From NCBI RefSeq assembly GCF_003789055.1, contig NZ_ML119081.1, positions 186,001 through 250,000 of the forward strand: 64,000 nt of DNA. Reading direction: 5' to 3'. The notes beneath the pieces were generated by a model. The model saw only the letters and a list, made by a program, of their open reading frames with translations, had not been told where the DNA came from and ran no database searches. Numbering within the stretch: the first letter of the stretch is position 1; every line of letters begins with the position of its first letter. Below, one piece after another: positions 8,037 through 16,520 of the stretch. The stretch is from Histidinibacterium lentulum. GTDB lineage: Bacteria > Pseudomonadota > Alphaproteobacteria > Rhodobacterales > Rhodobacteraceae. The position numbers were made by a program, and so were the translations under genes.

Positions 8037-8236
8037 TGCAAGAGCGCCGCCGGATGCACCGGACGCCCCAGCCTCTCCTCGAGGTGAAGGACGATCTCCA
8101 GAGCCGCACCCGAGTCGCCGCCGAGGTCGAAGAAATCGCTCTCCCGCGTGATATCTGCATCGGGGAAGACCGCTGCGAAGACCGCGGCGACCACCGCTTC
8201 GAGGTCGGGGATGCCGTCAGACCGCGACAAAGACAC
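7970..8236 (-). CDS. Free-standing peptidyl/acyl carrier protein
   Basis: This 88-residue carrier protein has the phosphopantetheine attachment motif DFFDLGGDSGAALEIV, with Ser42 as the modified residue. The family's four-helix length and the closing helix HPVVGDLASFLM are present. DxFxxLGGDS is the signature of NRPS-type peptidyl carriers rather than the DSL of fatty-acid ACP. The start is a GTG at 8236 that overlaps the 3' end of the adenylation gene by 20 bases, indicating translational coupling. It is the expected partner of the adenylation enzyme. No phosphopantetheinyl transferase is in the window. Its last 67 bases are antisense to the thioesterase-like gene. Confidence 0.85.
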   Translation of the reverse strand: MSLSRSDGIPDLEAVVAAVFAAVFPDADITRESDFFDLGGDSGAALEIVLHLEERLGRPVHPAALLHHPVVGDLASFLMAEADSTSSK

Positions 8237-9680
8237 AGGTCCCTTCCTGCACTCCGCGCGCCATCAGCGCCTGAAGTTCCCGCAGAGCGATCTTGCCCGA
8301 GGGTGTGCGGGGCAGCTCGGCGCTGACCCAGACCAGATCGGGCCGTTGCAGCGCGGGAATCGCCGATCTCAGCCAGAGCACGACGTCTCTCCGCGAGAGT
8401 GCCGTCTCGACGGCGAGCGCGATCCGGTCGCCTCCGTCGGCGGGGTCGGGTACGGCGAAGGCCATGCAGTCCCTGATGCCGTCATGGGCGAGGACGCGGT
8501 CCTGCAGCACGGAGAGATTGACCGTCACGCTGTTGCGGCAGGCAAGCTGAGCCGAGCGGCCGATGATGGTCAGGAACCCGTCCGGGTCGAGCCGCCCGAC
8601 ATCGCCTGTCGCCACGGCTGGCCCTCCCATGGAAGTGTTACAGGCGGTGATATGTCCGCTCTGCCCGGGCGGCAGCGTGTTTCCCTCGTCGTCGGTCACT
8701 GTCACCGCAACGCCGTCGAGGATCTTCCCGACCGAGCCCGACCGCGTGTCGATCGCCTCGCCCTCGAGATAGGCAACCGGCCCGACACCCGTGAGCGAAT
8801 AGACGTTGCGCGCGGTGGGCGACAGCAGGTCCCGCATCCGTCTGAGGTCTTCAGGGGCGATCGGACCGCCGAGGGACACCAGCGACTCGAGCTGGGGATA
8901 GGCAGGTCCCAGTGCGGCAACATCCCGGTCCCTGTGCAGCGAAAGCAGATCCCGCAGGACCACCGGGGGCAGCGCAGCGAAGCGGATGTCCGGCCGCATC
9001 AGCGCCGCGTCGAGTTCTGCGACATGGTGGAAGAGGGGCATCGCGAGCACGGGTGTTCCGCCCATGACCGCGCGCAACCAGGTGTTCGCGACCGCGCCGA
9101 ATGCGAGGCTGCCCACGACCAGCGCCGGCGGCAGCGGATGAGAGCGCAGCTTGACCTCCGCATCTCTCATGGCGGCGATCATCCACCGGTGCGTGCGGGC
9201 CTGGTGGACCGGCGTCTTCGTGGTTCCCGATGAGGAAACCCAGATTGCCGGCAGGTCTGCCGCGTTCTCGGGAGACGACGGCAGAACTTGCGCCGGGGTC
9301 CCTGACGGCTCGTCCAGCGCCGCGATCCCGTCCCTGCCCGCGAGCCGGGGCATGTCGGTCAGGACCACCCGAGCGCCCACCCTCTGCGCCGCGGCCGCTA
9401 TCTCGGCGGGAGGCTGGCGGATGTCGAAATACACAGGCGCCGCCCCCAGAGACCACAAGCCGATGGTGGCCTCCATCGCGTGCAGGCTGTCGAGACAGGC
9501 GAGCGCCACCAGATCCCCCTGACCGACGCCCGAGGCGCCGATCCTCCGGGCATGAGTCGCCGCCCGGGCGGCGACGTCGGCGCGGGTCGCCGTCCGCGGC
9601 CCGGACTCGGCGAACACGGCCATCGGGTCGGCCCCCAGATGGTTCAGAAAGACCCGCCCGAGGTCCTGAGGCTCGTTCAC
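8217..9680 (-). CDS. Free-standing adenylation enzyme (AMP-forming ligase), divergent
   Basis: This is a 487-residue member of the adenylate-forming superfamily, expected to activate a carboxylic or amino acid as its AMP ester and load it on the neighbouring carrier. Visible core motifs are A3 as WVSSSGTTKTPV (149-158), A5 as NVYSLTGVG (292-300) without the usual Glu, A7 as TGD (358-360), A8 reduced to GRSAQL, and A10 as PRTPSGKI with the catalytic Lys463. Several positions depart from consensus, so substrate cannot be predicted. The GTG start at 9680 overlaps the TGA of the upstream HExxH gene as GTGA. A longer upstream frame exists but is the antisense or out-of-frame part of that gene. Confidence 0.8.
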   Translation of the reverse strand: MNEPQDLGRVFLNHLGADPMAVFAESGPRTATRADVAARAATHARRIGASGVGQGDLVALACLDSLHAMEATIGLWSLGAAPVYFDIRQPPAEIAAAAQRVGARVVLTDMPRLAGRDGIAALDEPSGTPAQVLPSSPENAADLPAIWVSSSGTTKTPVHQARTHRWMIAAMRDAEVKLRSHPLPPALVVGSLAFGAVANTWLRAVMGGTPVLAMPLFHHVAELDAALMRPDIRFAALPPVVLRDLLSLHRDRDVAALGPAYPQLESLVSLGGPIAPEDLRRMRDLLSPTARNVYSLTGVGPVAYLEGEAIDTRSGSVGKILDGVAVTVTDDEGNTLPPGQSGHITACNTSMGGPAVATGDVGRLDPDGFLTIIGRSAQLACRNSVTVNLSVLQDRVLAHDGIRDCMAFAVPDPADGGDRIALAVETALSRRDVVLWLRSAIPALQRPDLVWVSAELPRTPSGKIALRELQALMARGVQEGTCVFVAV

Positions 9681-10690
9681 AGCGCCTCCGCCGTGCTGCG
9701 CAGTTCCCGGAACAACTCGGCCCCGAGTGGCGTGAACTCGGCTCCGGCCTCGATCGTCGGCAGGGCGTCCTGCACCGCTGCGATGGAGCTTTCGCGATAG
9801 GCGGCGAGCTCCGCGACCCATTGCGGGCTGTTGCCGGACCGCAGCATCGCGTCTGCGACAAGCGCCATCTTCGCCGAGACCCACGCGGCGTGAAACACCC
9901 CTTCCATGGGCCGCGGCTCCTTTCGGAGGGGCGAGACATGACGCGGTTCCGCGTCGTTGAGAAGTACCGGGTCGTCGAGATGACACAGGAACAGCTGCTG
10001 GTGCGCCGCTTCATGCACGAGCGTCATCAGCGTTCTCGCCGGCGACTTCAGCGCCTCCACGTTCACGAGGACCGCCCCGAAAGCGTCGAAGACCGTTGCA
10101 CCGCCAAAGCCGCGATCCGCCTCGGGTCCCGGCTTCGCAAGGACGATCATGCAGACGAGCGCGGAAAATTCGGCGTGGCGCTCGGGCAGCGCCTGGCCGA
10201 ACCCTGAAAGCGCGAGTCCGACCAGATCCGCCGCGCGGTCGGCTTCCTCCTCGGACGGCCCGACGAGGTCGGCCGTCAGGCCGATGTCGTCGAGAAACGC
10301 GCGTTTCAGGAACTCGCAGGCCGCCGGCGACAGCGCCCGTTCGTGCAGGAGCGCCATCACCGGGGCTTCGGGCGCGTGATGTTCGCCCTCGGGCAGGGCT
10401 GCGAGCGCCGCGCTGTCGCGCGCGAAGAGATCGGCGCGATCGGTTTCGGCCGCCCTGAGCAGGGCGGCATGGGCCGCGAACACGATCGGAGACGGGAACG
10501 GCTCGGACAGGGTCAACGCCGCCAGCCGCTCGCGCGACAGCGCCGGCGGCACCTGATCCGCCGCCGCTTCGAAGATCAGGTGGTCCAGGGACCGATGCAG
10601 ACGGCGTCTGACGTCCAACTTGATCCGCCGGATCGTCTCCGCGTCGGTCCTCATGCTCAGGGGCGCGGCCATGTCTGGTTCGAGACTCAT
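9677..10690 (-). CDS. HExxH protein of the aKG-HExxH peptide beta-hydroxylase type
   Basis: The 337-residue protein is helical for its first 200 residues and then has LVHEAAHQQLFL (HExxH at 226-230). This is followed by VSPLRKEPRPMEGVFHAAWV, whose pattern P-x-R-x-x-P-R-P-x-x-G-x-x-H-A I recall as characteristic of NCBIfam TIGR04267. That family, once called a HEXXH motif domain of peptide modification loci, is now named aKG-HExxH-type peptide beta-hydroxylase. His267 of that second motif is the probable third metal ligand. The start at 10690 has AGGAG about 8 bases upstream; an ATG at 10711 is less likely. It is first in the three-gene operon. Hydroxylation of a peptide or a carrier-bound acid is inferred; a peptidase role is less likely. 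Confidence 0.7.
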   Translation of the reverse strand: MSLEPDMAAPLSMRTDAETIRRIKLDVRRRLHRSLDHLIFEAAADQVPPALSRERLAALTLSEPFPSPIVFAAHAALLRAAETDRADLFARDSAALAALPEGEHHAPEAPVMALLHERALSPAACEFLKRAFLDDIGLTADLVGPSEEEADRAADLVGLALSGFGQALPERHAEFSALVCMIVLAKPGPEADRGFGGATVFDAFGAVLVNVEALKSPARTLMTLVHEAAHQQLFLCHLDDPVLLNDAEPRHVSPLRKEPRPMEGVFHAAWVSAKMALVADAMLRSGNSPQWVAELAAYRESSIAAVQDALPTIEAGAEFTPLGAELFRELRSTAEAL

Positions 10691-10838
10691 GATGCCACTC
10701 CTATCTGGCACCTTTCAGAAACCACTCTCCCGGGGCGCGTTCAAGAGACCGCCGACGTCGGCCCGGCCGTCGCCACCCAGGGACCGGTCCGGAAGGCCCC
10801 GCCGCTCCGTTGCGGCCCGACCATGCGAAATTCCGAAC

Positions 10839-10924
10839 TGGTGCCGGTGGAGAGACTCGAACTCTCACGATGTTGCCATCGGGGGATTTTGAATCCCCTG
10901 CGTCTACCATTCCGCCACACCGGC
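10839..10924 (-). tRNA. tRNA-Leu (anticodon CAA)
   Basis: Read on the minus strand, GCCGGTG pairs with CACCGGC in the acceptor stem. The anticodon stem GGGGA/TCCCC encloses TTCAAAA, giving anticodon CAA. There is a long variable arm (class II), a T-arm with GTTCGAG, and an encoded CCA at 10839-10841. Confidence 0.95.
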
Positions 10925-11031
10925 CAGCGGGACTCGCTTACGCCCGCGCCTCGTGCGCGTCAACGCGGGGCGGCGCGCTTGACCGTCGGCGCTGCCCGTG
11001 CCCTAAGGCGGCGGGCAGAGCGGACAGGACC

Positions 11032-11610
11032 ATGCTGAGACGGCTTTACGACTGGACGATCACGCTCGGTCAGACACGCTACGCGCTCTGGGCCCTGGCC
11101 ATAGTTGCTTTTGCGGAAAGCTCGGTCTTTCCGATCCCGCCCGACGTGCTGATGATCCCGATGATCCTCGCCGCGCCACACCGCGCCTTCGTGATCGCGG
11201 CACTCTGCACGACTGCCTCGGTGCTGGGCGGGATCGCCGGCTACTGGATCGGTTTCGCGGCCTATGACGAGATCGGCCGGCCCGTTCTGGAGAGTCTCGG
11301 CAAGGGCGATGCGATGGAGGCGTTCAACGTACGCTTCAACGACTTCGGCTTCTGGCCCGTGCTGATTGCGGGGGTCACCCCCTTTCCCTACAAGGTCATC
11401 ACCATCATGTCGGGCTGGACCGGCCTGCCGCTGGCGACATTCGTCGTGACGTCAATCCTCGCCCGCGGCCTGCGGTTCTTTCTCGTCGCATGGCTTCTGT
11501 GGTACTATGGAGAGGAGATACGGGCCTTCATCGAGCGGCGCCTGGGCCTGATGTTCATTCTCTTCTGCCTGCTTCTTGCAGGCGGTTTCGCGGCCGTCAC
11601 CTATCTCTGA
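11032..11610 (+). CDS. YqaA/DedA-family inner-membrane protein
   Basis: This 192-residue integral membrane protein belongs to the SNARE-associated/DedA superfamily, YqaA branch. The N-terminal half has FAESSVFPIPPDVLMIPMIL, the family's re-entrant acidic/proline segment. The second half has GVTPFPYKVITIMSGW and an Arg-containing helix (ILARGLRFFLVAWLLWYYG). About four to five hydrophobic segments are visible. DedA proteins are implicated in lipid flipping and membrane homeostasis; the YqaA branch is not well characterised. The start at 11032 is chosen because upstream codons run through the tRNA region. dsbB follows after 18 bases, so the two probably form an operon. Confidence 0.85.
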   Translation: MLRRLYDWTITLGQTRYALWALAIVAFAESSVFPIPPDVLMIPMILAAPHRAFVIAALCTTASVLGGIAGYWIGFAAYDEIGRPVLESLGKGDAMEAFNVRFNDFGFWPVLIAGVTPFPYKVITIMSGWTGLPLATFVVTSILARGLRFFLVAWLLWYYGEEIRAFIERRLGLMFILFCLLLAGGFAAVTYL

Positions 11611-11628
11611 GCCGATACCGGAAAGATC

Positions 11629-12105
11629 ATGACCGAGAGACAGCTCGTCCTTCTTGCGACCGCAGGCTCCTTCGTCCTGCTGGCCGGCGCCTTCGGATTT
11701 CAGGCCTTGGGCTATGCGCCGTGCAAGCTCTGCCTCTGGCAGCGCTGGCCCCATGCGGCGGCGATCCTGTTCGGGGTGCTGGCGCTGACCATCCTGCCTC
11801 TGCGCCCGGCGGCCGTGCTCGGTGCGCTGGCGGCGCTGACGACCGGCGCTTTCGGCGTCTATCACACCGGGGTGGAGCGCGGTTGGTGGGAGGGACCCGC
11901 GAGTTGCAGCTCCAGCGGAGGTGGGCTCAGCGGCCTCTCGGCGGAGAGCCTGTTGCCCGGCAGTGCGGCGGTCGATCCTGTCGTGATGTGCGACGAGGTC
12001 GCCTGGCAGGTCCTCGGCCTGTCCATGGCAAGTTGGAACGCCTCTGCGAGCTTTGCGCTGGCCGTGATCTGGTTCTTCGCGGCAACGGCGCGGCGGCCCG
12101 CGTGA
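11629..12105 (+). CDS. dsbB: DsbB-family disulfide bond formation protein
   Basis: This 158-residue four-helix membrane protein reoxidises periplasmic DsbA and passes electrons to quinone. The first periplasmic loop carries the redox pair in PCKLCLWQRWPH (Cys at about 32 and 35), with the conserved Trp-Gln-Arg-Trp that lies near the quinone site. The second loop contains ASCSSSGGG and VVMCDEV, providing the second Cys pair. Length matches the short alphaproteobacterial DsbB form. No dsbA is present in the window. Confidence 0.9.
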   Translation: MTERQLVLLATAGSFVLLAGAFGFQALGYAPCKLCLWQRWPHAAAILFGVLALTILPLRPAAVLGALAALTTGAFGVYHTGVERGWWEGPASCSSSGGGLSGLSAESLLPGSAAVDPVVMCDEVAWQVLGLSMASWNASASFALAVIWFFAATARRPA

Positions 12106-12145
12106 GTCCATTTCATCCCGGGGCACGTCCGGGTAGGCTGGAACC

Positions 12146-13087
12146 ATGACGAGAGACATCTTCCTGATCGGCGCGCCGCTCGACTGCGGCAAGCGCGCCC
12201 GGGGCTGCCTGATGGGGCCGGATGCGCTGCGGGTGGCGGGCCTCATGCGGGCGGCGGCCTCGCTCGGGCACAGGGTCACCGACATGGGCAACCTCAGCGC
12301 CGCGGCCGCGGACGTGCCGTCGCCGGCGAACCCGATGGTGCACGGTCTGGCGGAGACGGTCGGCTGGACGCGCGTTCTCGCCGAGACCGCCCGGGACGTC
12401 GCGCCCCGGGGCCTGCCGATCTTTCTCGGCGGGGATCATGCCGTCTCGCTCGGGTCCCTTGCCGGCATGGCGGCGCATGCCCGGGCGCTCGACCGTCCGC
12501 TTTTCGTGCTCTGGCTCGACGCTCATGCGGATTTCCACACGCCGCTGACGACCGAAAGCGGCAATCTGCACGGAACGCCCGTCGCCTATGCGGCGGGCCT
12601 GCCCGGGTTCGAGGCCTTTCCGCCCATAGAGAGGCCGGTGCCTCTCGGCCATCTCTGCTTCGTGGGTCTGCGCTCGGTTGACCCGCCCGAACGTGCCGCG
12701 CTGGAGGAGACCGAGGCGACACTCGTCGACATGCGCCGCATCGACGAGGAAGGCATCGCCGCGCCGCTCAGGGCATTTCTCGAACGGGTGGCGGCGGCCG
12801 ACGGCTTGCTGCATGTCTCGCTCGACGTCGATTTCCTCGATCCGGCGATCGCGCCCGCCGTGGGGACGACCGTGCCCGGGGGCGCCACCTTCCGCGAAGC
12901 GCATCTCGTGCTCGAATTGCTGCACGACAGCGGTCTCGTGGCCTCGCTCGATCTTGTCGAGCTGAATCCGTTCCTCGACGACCGCGGACGCACCGCCTCG
13001 TTGATGGTGGATCTGACCGCCTCCCTTCTCGGGCGGCGAATCTTCGACCGGCCGACCCGGCCTTTCGCCGCCGGAAGTCTGGCCTGA
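12146..13087 (+). CDS. rocF: Arginase
   Basis: This 313-residue ureohydrolase splits arginine into ornithine and urea. The binuclear manganese motifs are all present: FLGGDHAVSLGS, LWLDAHADFHTP, and HVSLDVDFLDP, followed by LDLVELNPFLD. The N-terminal FLIGAPLDCGKRARGC and the residues SGNLHGTPVAYAAG after the second motif match arginase rather than agmatinase. The gene begins 40 bases after dsbB. Downstream is an unrelated PEP-mutase-family gene. It is a cytosolic catabolic enzyme; no arginine transport or ornithine cyclodeaminase genes are nearby. Confidence 0.9.
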   Translation: MTRDIFLIGAPLDCGKRARGCLMGPDALRVAGLMRAAASLGHRVTDMGNLSAAAADVPSPANPMVHGLAETVGWTRVLAETARDVAPRGLPIFLGGDHAVSLGSLAGMAAHARALDRPLFVLWLDAHADFHTPLTTESGNLHGTPVAYAAGLPGFEAFPPIERPVPLGHLCFVGLRSVDPPERAALEETEATLVDMRRIDEEGIAAPLRAFLERVAAADGLLHVSLDVDFLDPAIAPAVGTTVPGGATFREAHLVLELLHDSGLVASLDLVELNPFLDDRGRTASLMVDLTASLLGRRIFDRPTRPFAAGSLA

Positions 13088-13159
13088 GCTCAGAGGAGGC
13101 TTGCCCGGCAGGGGGTGCGCGCCTAGGGTCTGGCGGTACCCAGACCGAGCGGATTTTCC

Positions 13160-13978
13160 ATGACCGACGACCCCGGCGCCGTCTTCCGCGCCCTGCACCG
13201 CCGCGGCGCGCCCTTCGTTCTGGCAAATGCGTGGGACGCGGGCTCCGCCCGTCTTCTGGAAGTCCTCGGCGCTAAGGCCGTGGCGACGTCCTCGGCCGCC
13301 CATGCCTTCACGCTCGGCCGTTCCGACGGCGGACGGGTCAGTCGTGACGAGGCGCTCGATCATGCGGTCAGGCTGAAAGAGGCCGTTTCGGTCCCCGTGC
13401 AGGGGGATTTCGAGAACGGGTTCGGAGACGCCCCCGAAGCGGTGGCCGAGACCGTCCGGCTCGCGGCGGAGGCGGGTCTCGCCGGCATGACCCTCGAGGA
13501 CATCCGTCTGCCGGGGACCGAGCCCTACCCTTTCGAGGCTGCCGTGGAGCGTGTCGCGGCGGCGGTCGAGGCCGCGCGCGCCCTGCCCCGCGACTTCGTG
13601 CTGACGGCGCGTGCCGACGGGATGCTGGGCGGAGGTTACGGCATCGACGAGGCGATCCGCCGGTTGCGTGCCTTCGAGGCCGCGGGTGCGGACGTCCTCT
13701 ACGCCCCGGGACCGGCCCATATGGACGACCTCCGCCGGATCTGCGCGGAGACGACGCTTCCGGTCAACGCGCTGGTCAGCGGGCGCTTCGCCAATCAGAC
13801 GGTCAAAGATTTCGCCGAAGCCGGCGTGGCGAGGATCTCCCTCGGATCCTCTCTCGCCCGGGTGACCCATCGCGTGATCGTCGATGCGGGCCGCGACATG
13901 TTCGAGCACGGCCGCTTCGTGGGACTCGGACGCGCGGCGTCGGGCGACGAGATCGACGCGCTGCTCGGCGGGGACTGA
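13160..13978 (+). CDS. Isocitrate lyase/PEP mutase family protein
   Basis: The 272-residue protein has the PEP-mutase/isocitrate lyase TIM barrel: LANAWDAGSARLLE, TSSAAHAFTLG, VPVQGDFENGFGD (metal-binding acidic residues), GMTLEDIRLPG and FVLTARADGMLGG. The active-site loop Cys of true isocitrate lyase (KKCGH) is absent. It therefore belongs to the broad oxaloacetate hydrolase/carboxyPEP-mutase-like group, whose substrate cannot be inferred. It starts 72 bases after arginase on the same strand. Length is typical for this short subgroup. Confidence 0.85.
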   Translation: MTDDPGAVFRALHRRGAPFVLANAWDAGSARLLEVLGAKAVATSSAAHAFTLGRSDGGRVSRDEALDHAVRLKEAVSVPVQGDFENGFGDAPEAVAETVRLAAEAGLAGMTLEDIRLPGTEPYPFEAAVERVAAAVEAARALPRDFVLTARADGMLGGGYGIDEAIRRLRAFEAAGADVLYAPGPAHMDDLRRICAETTLPVNALVSGRFANQTVKDFAEAGVARISLGSSLARVTHRVIVDAGRDMFEHGRFVGLGRAASGDEIDALLGGD

Positions 13979-14097
13979 GGCGTTTCGCCGAGCGGAAACA
14001 ATTGCCGCGAGATTTCCCAATTGTGGACCGCATCCCGCCGCCATCGGGCGCTCAGATGGCCTTGCCCATACGGCACCCATGAAGCCCGGAGAAACAG

Positions 14098-14286
14098 ATG
14101 CCCACAGACATGAGCAACCCCGACGACATCCGCCGCTTTGCCCGCGACGAGCGCAACCGGTGCGTCTCGGAGCGTGAATGGCGCCACCGTCTCGCCGGTT
14201 ACGGCATCGCTGTGCGCGAGCGCGCGGGTGCCGTCTGGCTGACGGCGGTGGTCTCCGGCCGGGACATCTGCGCCTTCGACGCCTGA
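14098..14286 (+). CDS. Small hypothetical protein
   Basis: This 62-residue, charged, soluble protein is one I do not recognise. A good GGAGAAAC ribosome binding site precedes the ATG, and codon use is typical. The sequence reads as a short helical N-terminus rich in Arg/Asp followed by a small beta-rich part (YGIAVRERAGAVWLTAVV). It converges on rlmE with a 32-base gap. The 77-residue protein at 19443 has a loosely similar order of charged helix followed by a hydrophobic strand, but the similarity is too weak to call homology. Confidence 0.65.
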   Translation: MPTDMSNPDDIRRFARDERNRCVSEREWRHRLAGYGIAVRERAGAVWLTAVVSGRDICAFDA

Positions 14287-14318
14287 GTCCGATCCGAGGC
14301 ATTGCGCCTCGCGTCCTC

Positions 14319-15080
14319 TCAGCCGGGCACGTCACCATCCGTGGCATCTTCCAGCCCGTCCGATCCGTCGCGCCCGCGAAATCCTCGGGCAACGACGAAC
14401 TTCTCGGAACTGTCGGACCGCGAGGCGGGCGGCTTGACGTTGGCCACGCTCTCGAAACGGCGCTTGAGCAGGGTCTGGAGAGAGCCCTCCGCGCCGCCTG
14501 CGAGCACCTTCGCCACGAAGGTCCCGCCCTCCTCCAGCACATCGAAGGCGAACTGCGCCGCCGCCTCGCACAGGGCGACGATCCGCAGGTGGTCGGTCTG
14601 CTTGTGCCCGGAAGAGGCGGCAGCCATGTCCGACATCACCACATCCGCCAGGCCACCGAGCCATGCCTTTACCTGCGCGTCCGCGTCGGTCTCGAGGAAA
14701 TCAAGCCGGTGCAGCTCCGCTCCCGGGATGGGCTCGATCTCCTGCAGGTCGATGCCGAGCACCCGACCCACGGGCTTGCCGGACTTCTCCCCGAGCGCAT
14801 TGACCCGTGACACCGCAACCTGACTCCACCCGCCGGGCGCCGCGCCGAGGTCCACGACGCGTGCGCCGGGCACGAGGAATCGGAACCGGTCGTCGAGTTC
14901 GAGGATCTTGTATGCTGCCCGTCCGCGATAGCCGTCAGCCTTCGCGCGTTTCACATAAGGATCATTGAGCTGGCGCTGCAGCCAGAGCGTGGACGACAAC
15001 TTTCGTCCGCGGGCGGACTTGACCTTTACCGTCAGGTCCCGCTCGCCCCGCCCGCTGGATTTCCGTGTGCGCTTCGCCAT
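14319..15080 (-). CDS. rlmE: 23S rRNA 2'-O-ribose U2552 methyltransferase
   Basis: This 253-residue FtsJ/RrmJ-family enzyme methylates U2552 of 23S rRNA in the assembled large subunit. The SAM-binding motif [31 protein letters not shown], and the catalytic Asp in [19 protein letters not shown] are all visible. The last catalytic Lys is in FVAKVLAGG. The N-terminal 30 residues form a basic tail, common in alphaproteobacteria and probably RNA-binding. A 45-residue C-terminal tail continues past the usual end ([17 protein letters not shown]). It lies directly downstream of ppx with the same orientation and a gap of about 60 bases. Confidence 0.93.
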   Translation of the reverse strand: MAKRTRKSSGRGERDLTVKVKSARGRKLSSTLWLQRQLNDPYVKRAKADGYRGRAAYKILELDDRFRFLVPGARVVDLGAAPGGWSQVAVSRVNALGEKSGKPVGRVLGIDLQEIEPIPGAELHRLDFLETDADAQVKAWLGGLADVVMSDMAAASSGHKQTDHLRIVALCEAAAQFAFDVLEEGGTFVAKVLAGGAEGSLQTLLKRRFESVANVKPPASRSDSSEKFVVARGFRGRDGSDGLEDATDGDVPG

Positions 15081-15139
15081 GTCGCTCCGCCGAATTTTCG
15101 CGAGAATTCGAGCCTGAGTATTCGCGGATACTCAGCCGC

Positions 15140-16252
15140 TCAATACGGCCCGTCCTCGAGCACGCCATCGGCCGACATCTGCGCGTAAAGCAGCCCCTCG
15201 CGCAAGCCCCGGTCGGCGACCGACAGGCGGTCCGTCGGCCAGAGCCGCATCAGAGCCTGCAGGATCGCCGAGCCGGACATGATCAATGCATGCCGGTCCT
15301 TACCGATCCTCGGATCGGTGCGGCGTCCTTCGGGTCCCATGGCGAGGTAGGAGCGGATGACCGCGTCGATCTGTTCGGATGTCATCCGAAGCCCGTCCAC
15401 CTTTGTCCGGTCGTAGCGCCTGAGACCCAGATGGGAGGCCGCGACGGTCGTGACCGTCCCGGATGTGCCGATGATCTGGAACCCCTCCTTGACCTGCTCG
15501 GACGCATAGGGCGCGAACTCCGCGAGGTTCTCCTCGAAGAACCAGGACATCAGCGCGAACCGTGCATTGTCGTCCTCAACGTCGCGGAACTGGTCCCGCA
15601 GCGTGGCGACGCCCAGCGGCACGGAGATCCAGTCCACCACCTTGGCGGCCGGAAATGGTCCCGGGTCCTGCCTGAACCCGGAATGGAGCCGCATGATCGC
15701 CTTCGGCCTGTCGTGCCGGGGGACCTTGGTCAGGTCGATCCAGACAAGCTCCGTCGATCCGCCGCCGATATCCACCACAAGAAGCTGTTCGGTCCGGGTC
15801 GACACAAGAGGCGCGCAGGAGATCACCGCGAGACGCGCTTCCTCCTCGGGCTGGATGATTTCGAGGCTGAGACCGGTTTCGCTGCGCACTTCCCGAATGA
15901 ACTCGGCTGCATTCGTGGCGCGACGGCAGGCTTCGGTCGCCACGAGGCGCATCCGGCTCACCTTGTGGCGCCGGATCTTCTGCATGCAGATCCGAATGGC
16001 TCCGATCGTCCGCCCCATGGACGCACGGCTGAGCCGACCCGACCTCTCAAGCCCGGAGCCGAGCTGAACGGACTTCGAGAAACTGTCGATCACATGAAAC
16101 TGACTGCCCTTCGGCTGGGCGATCAGCATCCGACAACTGTTCGTGCCGAGATCCAGCGCCGCATAGAGCGTCGCGGGATCCGGCGGAGCGGGGGCGGCGC
16201 CTTCGACCGGTTTCGGGAAGGCGCCCGCACCCTTGGGACGCCTGGGCGCCAT
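15140..16252 (-). CDS. ppx: Exopolyphosphatase / guanosine pentaphosphate phosphatase family
   Basis: This 370-residue Ppx/GppA protein of the ASKHA fold has the phosphate-1 loop AALDLGTNSCRMLIAQ, the phosphate-2 loop LVVDIGGGSTELVWI, and the adenosine-like motif GTSGTVTTVAA. The short single-fold length, without the C-terminal HD domain of E. coli Ppx, is typical of alphaproteobacteria. It hydrolyses terminal phosphates from polyphosphate or from pppGpp; the two activities cannot be told apart here. The PPK2 gene of this window is 20 kb away. It probably forms an operon with rlmE. Confidence 0.9.
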   Translation of the reverse strand: MAPRRPKGAGAFPKPVEGAAPAPPDPATLYAALDLGTNSCRMLIAQPKGSQFHVIDSFSKSVQLGSGLERSGRLSRASMGRTIGAIRICMQKIRRHKVSRMRLVATEACRRATNAAEFIREVRSETGLSLEIIQPEEEARLAVISCAPLVSTRTEQLLVVDIGGGSTELVWIDLTKVPRHDRPKAIMRLHSGFRQDPGPFPAAKVVDWISVPLGVATLRDQFRDVEDDNARFALMSWFFEENLAEFAPYASEQVKEGFQIIGTSGTVTTVAASHLGLRRYDRTKVDGLRMTSEQIDAVIRSYLAMGPEGRRTDPRIGKDRHALIMSGSAILQALMRLWPTDRLSVADRGLREGLLYAQMSADGVLEDGPY

Positions 16253-16520
16253 CAGTCACGCCCTCCAATCATGAGTTGGCATCAGATTATTCAGCCGCGT
16301 CCCATCTGGCAAGCTTTGTGACAGACCCGCGATGGCCGCCCGGGATGCGCGGGCCGCACCGGCGCAGGCTCGATATTCTGTCGGCCATCCCTGTCCCCCG
16401 CCTCCTACTCGTGGCATGCCGGCCGTCGCGCAGTCGCGCCGTTCCGTCGAATTCCGGCGGTGACGGTGTCGGCCGCATCGCTATGAGAGCATCAGGAAGT
16501 TGCATCCTCCGGAGAGGTCC

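Noticed and set aside
12113-14542. Minus-strand open frame of about 800 codons
   Set aside because: It is antisense to arginase and the PEP-mutase-family gene, which carry full catalytic motifs.
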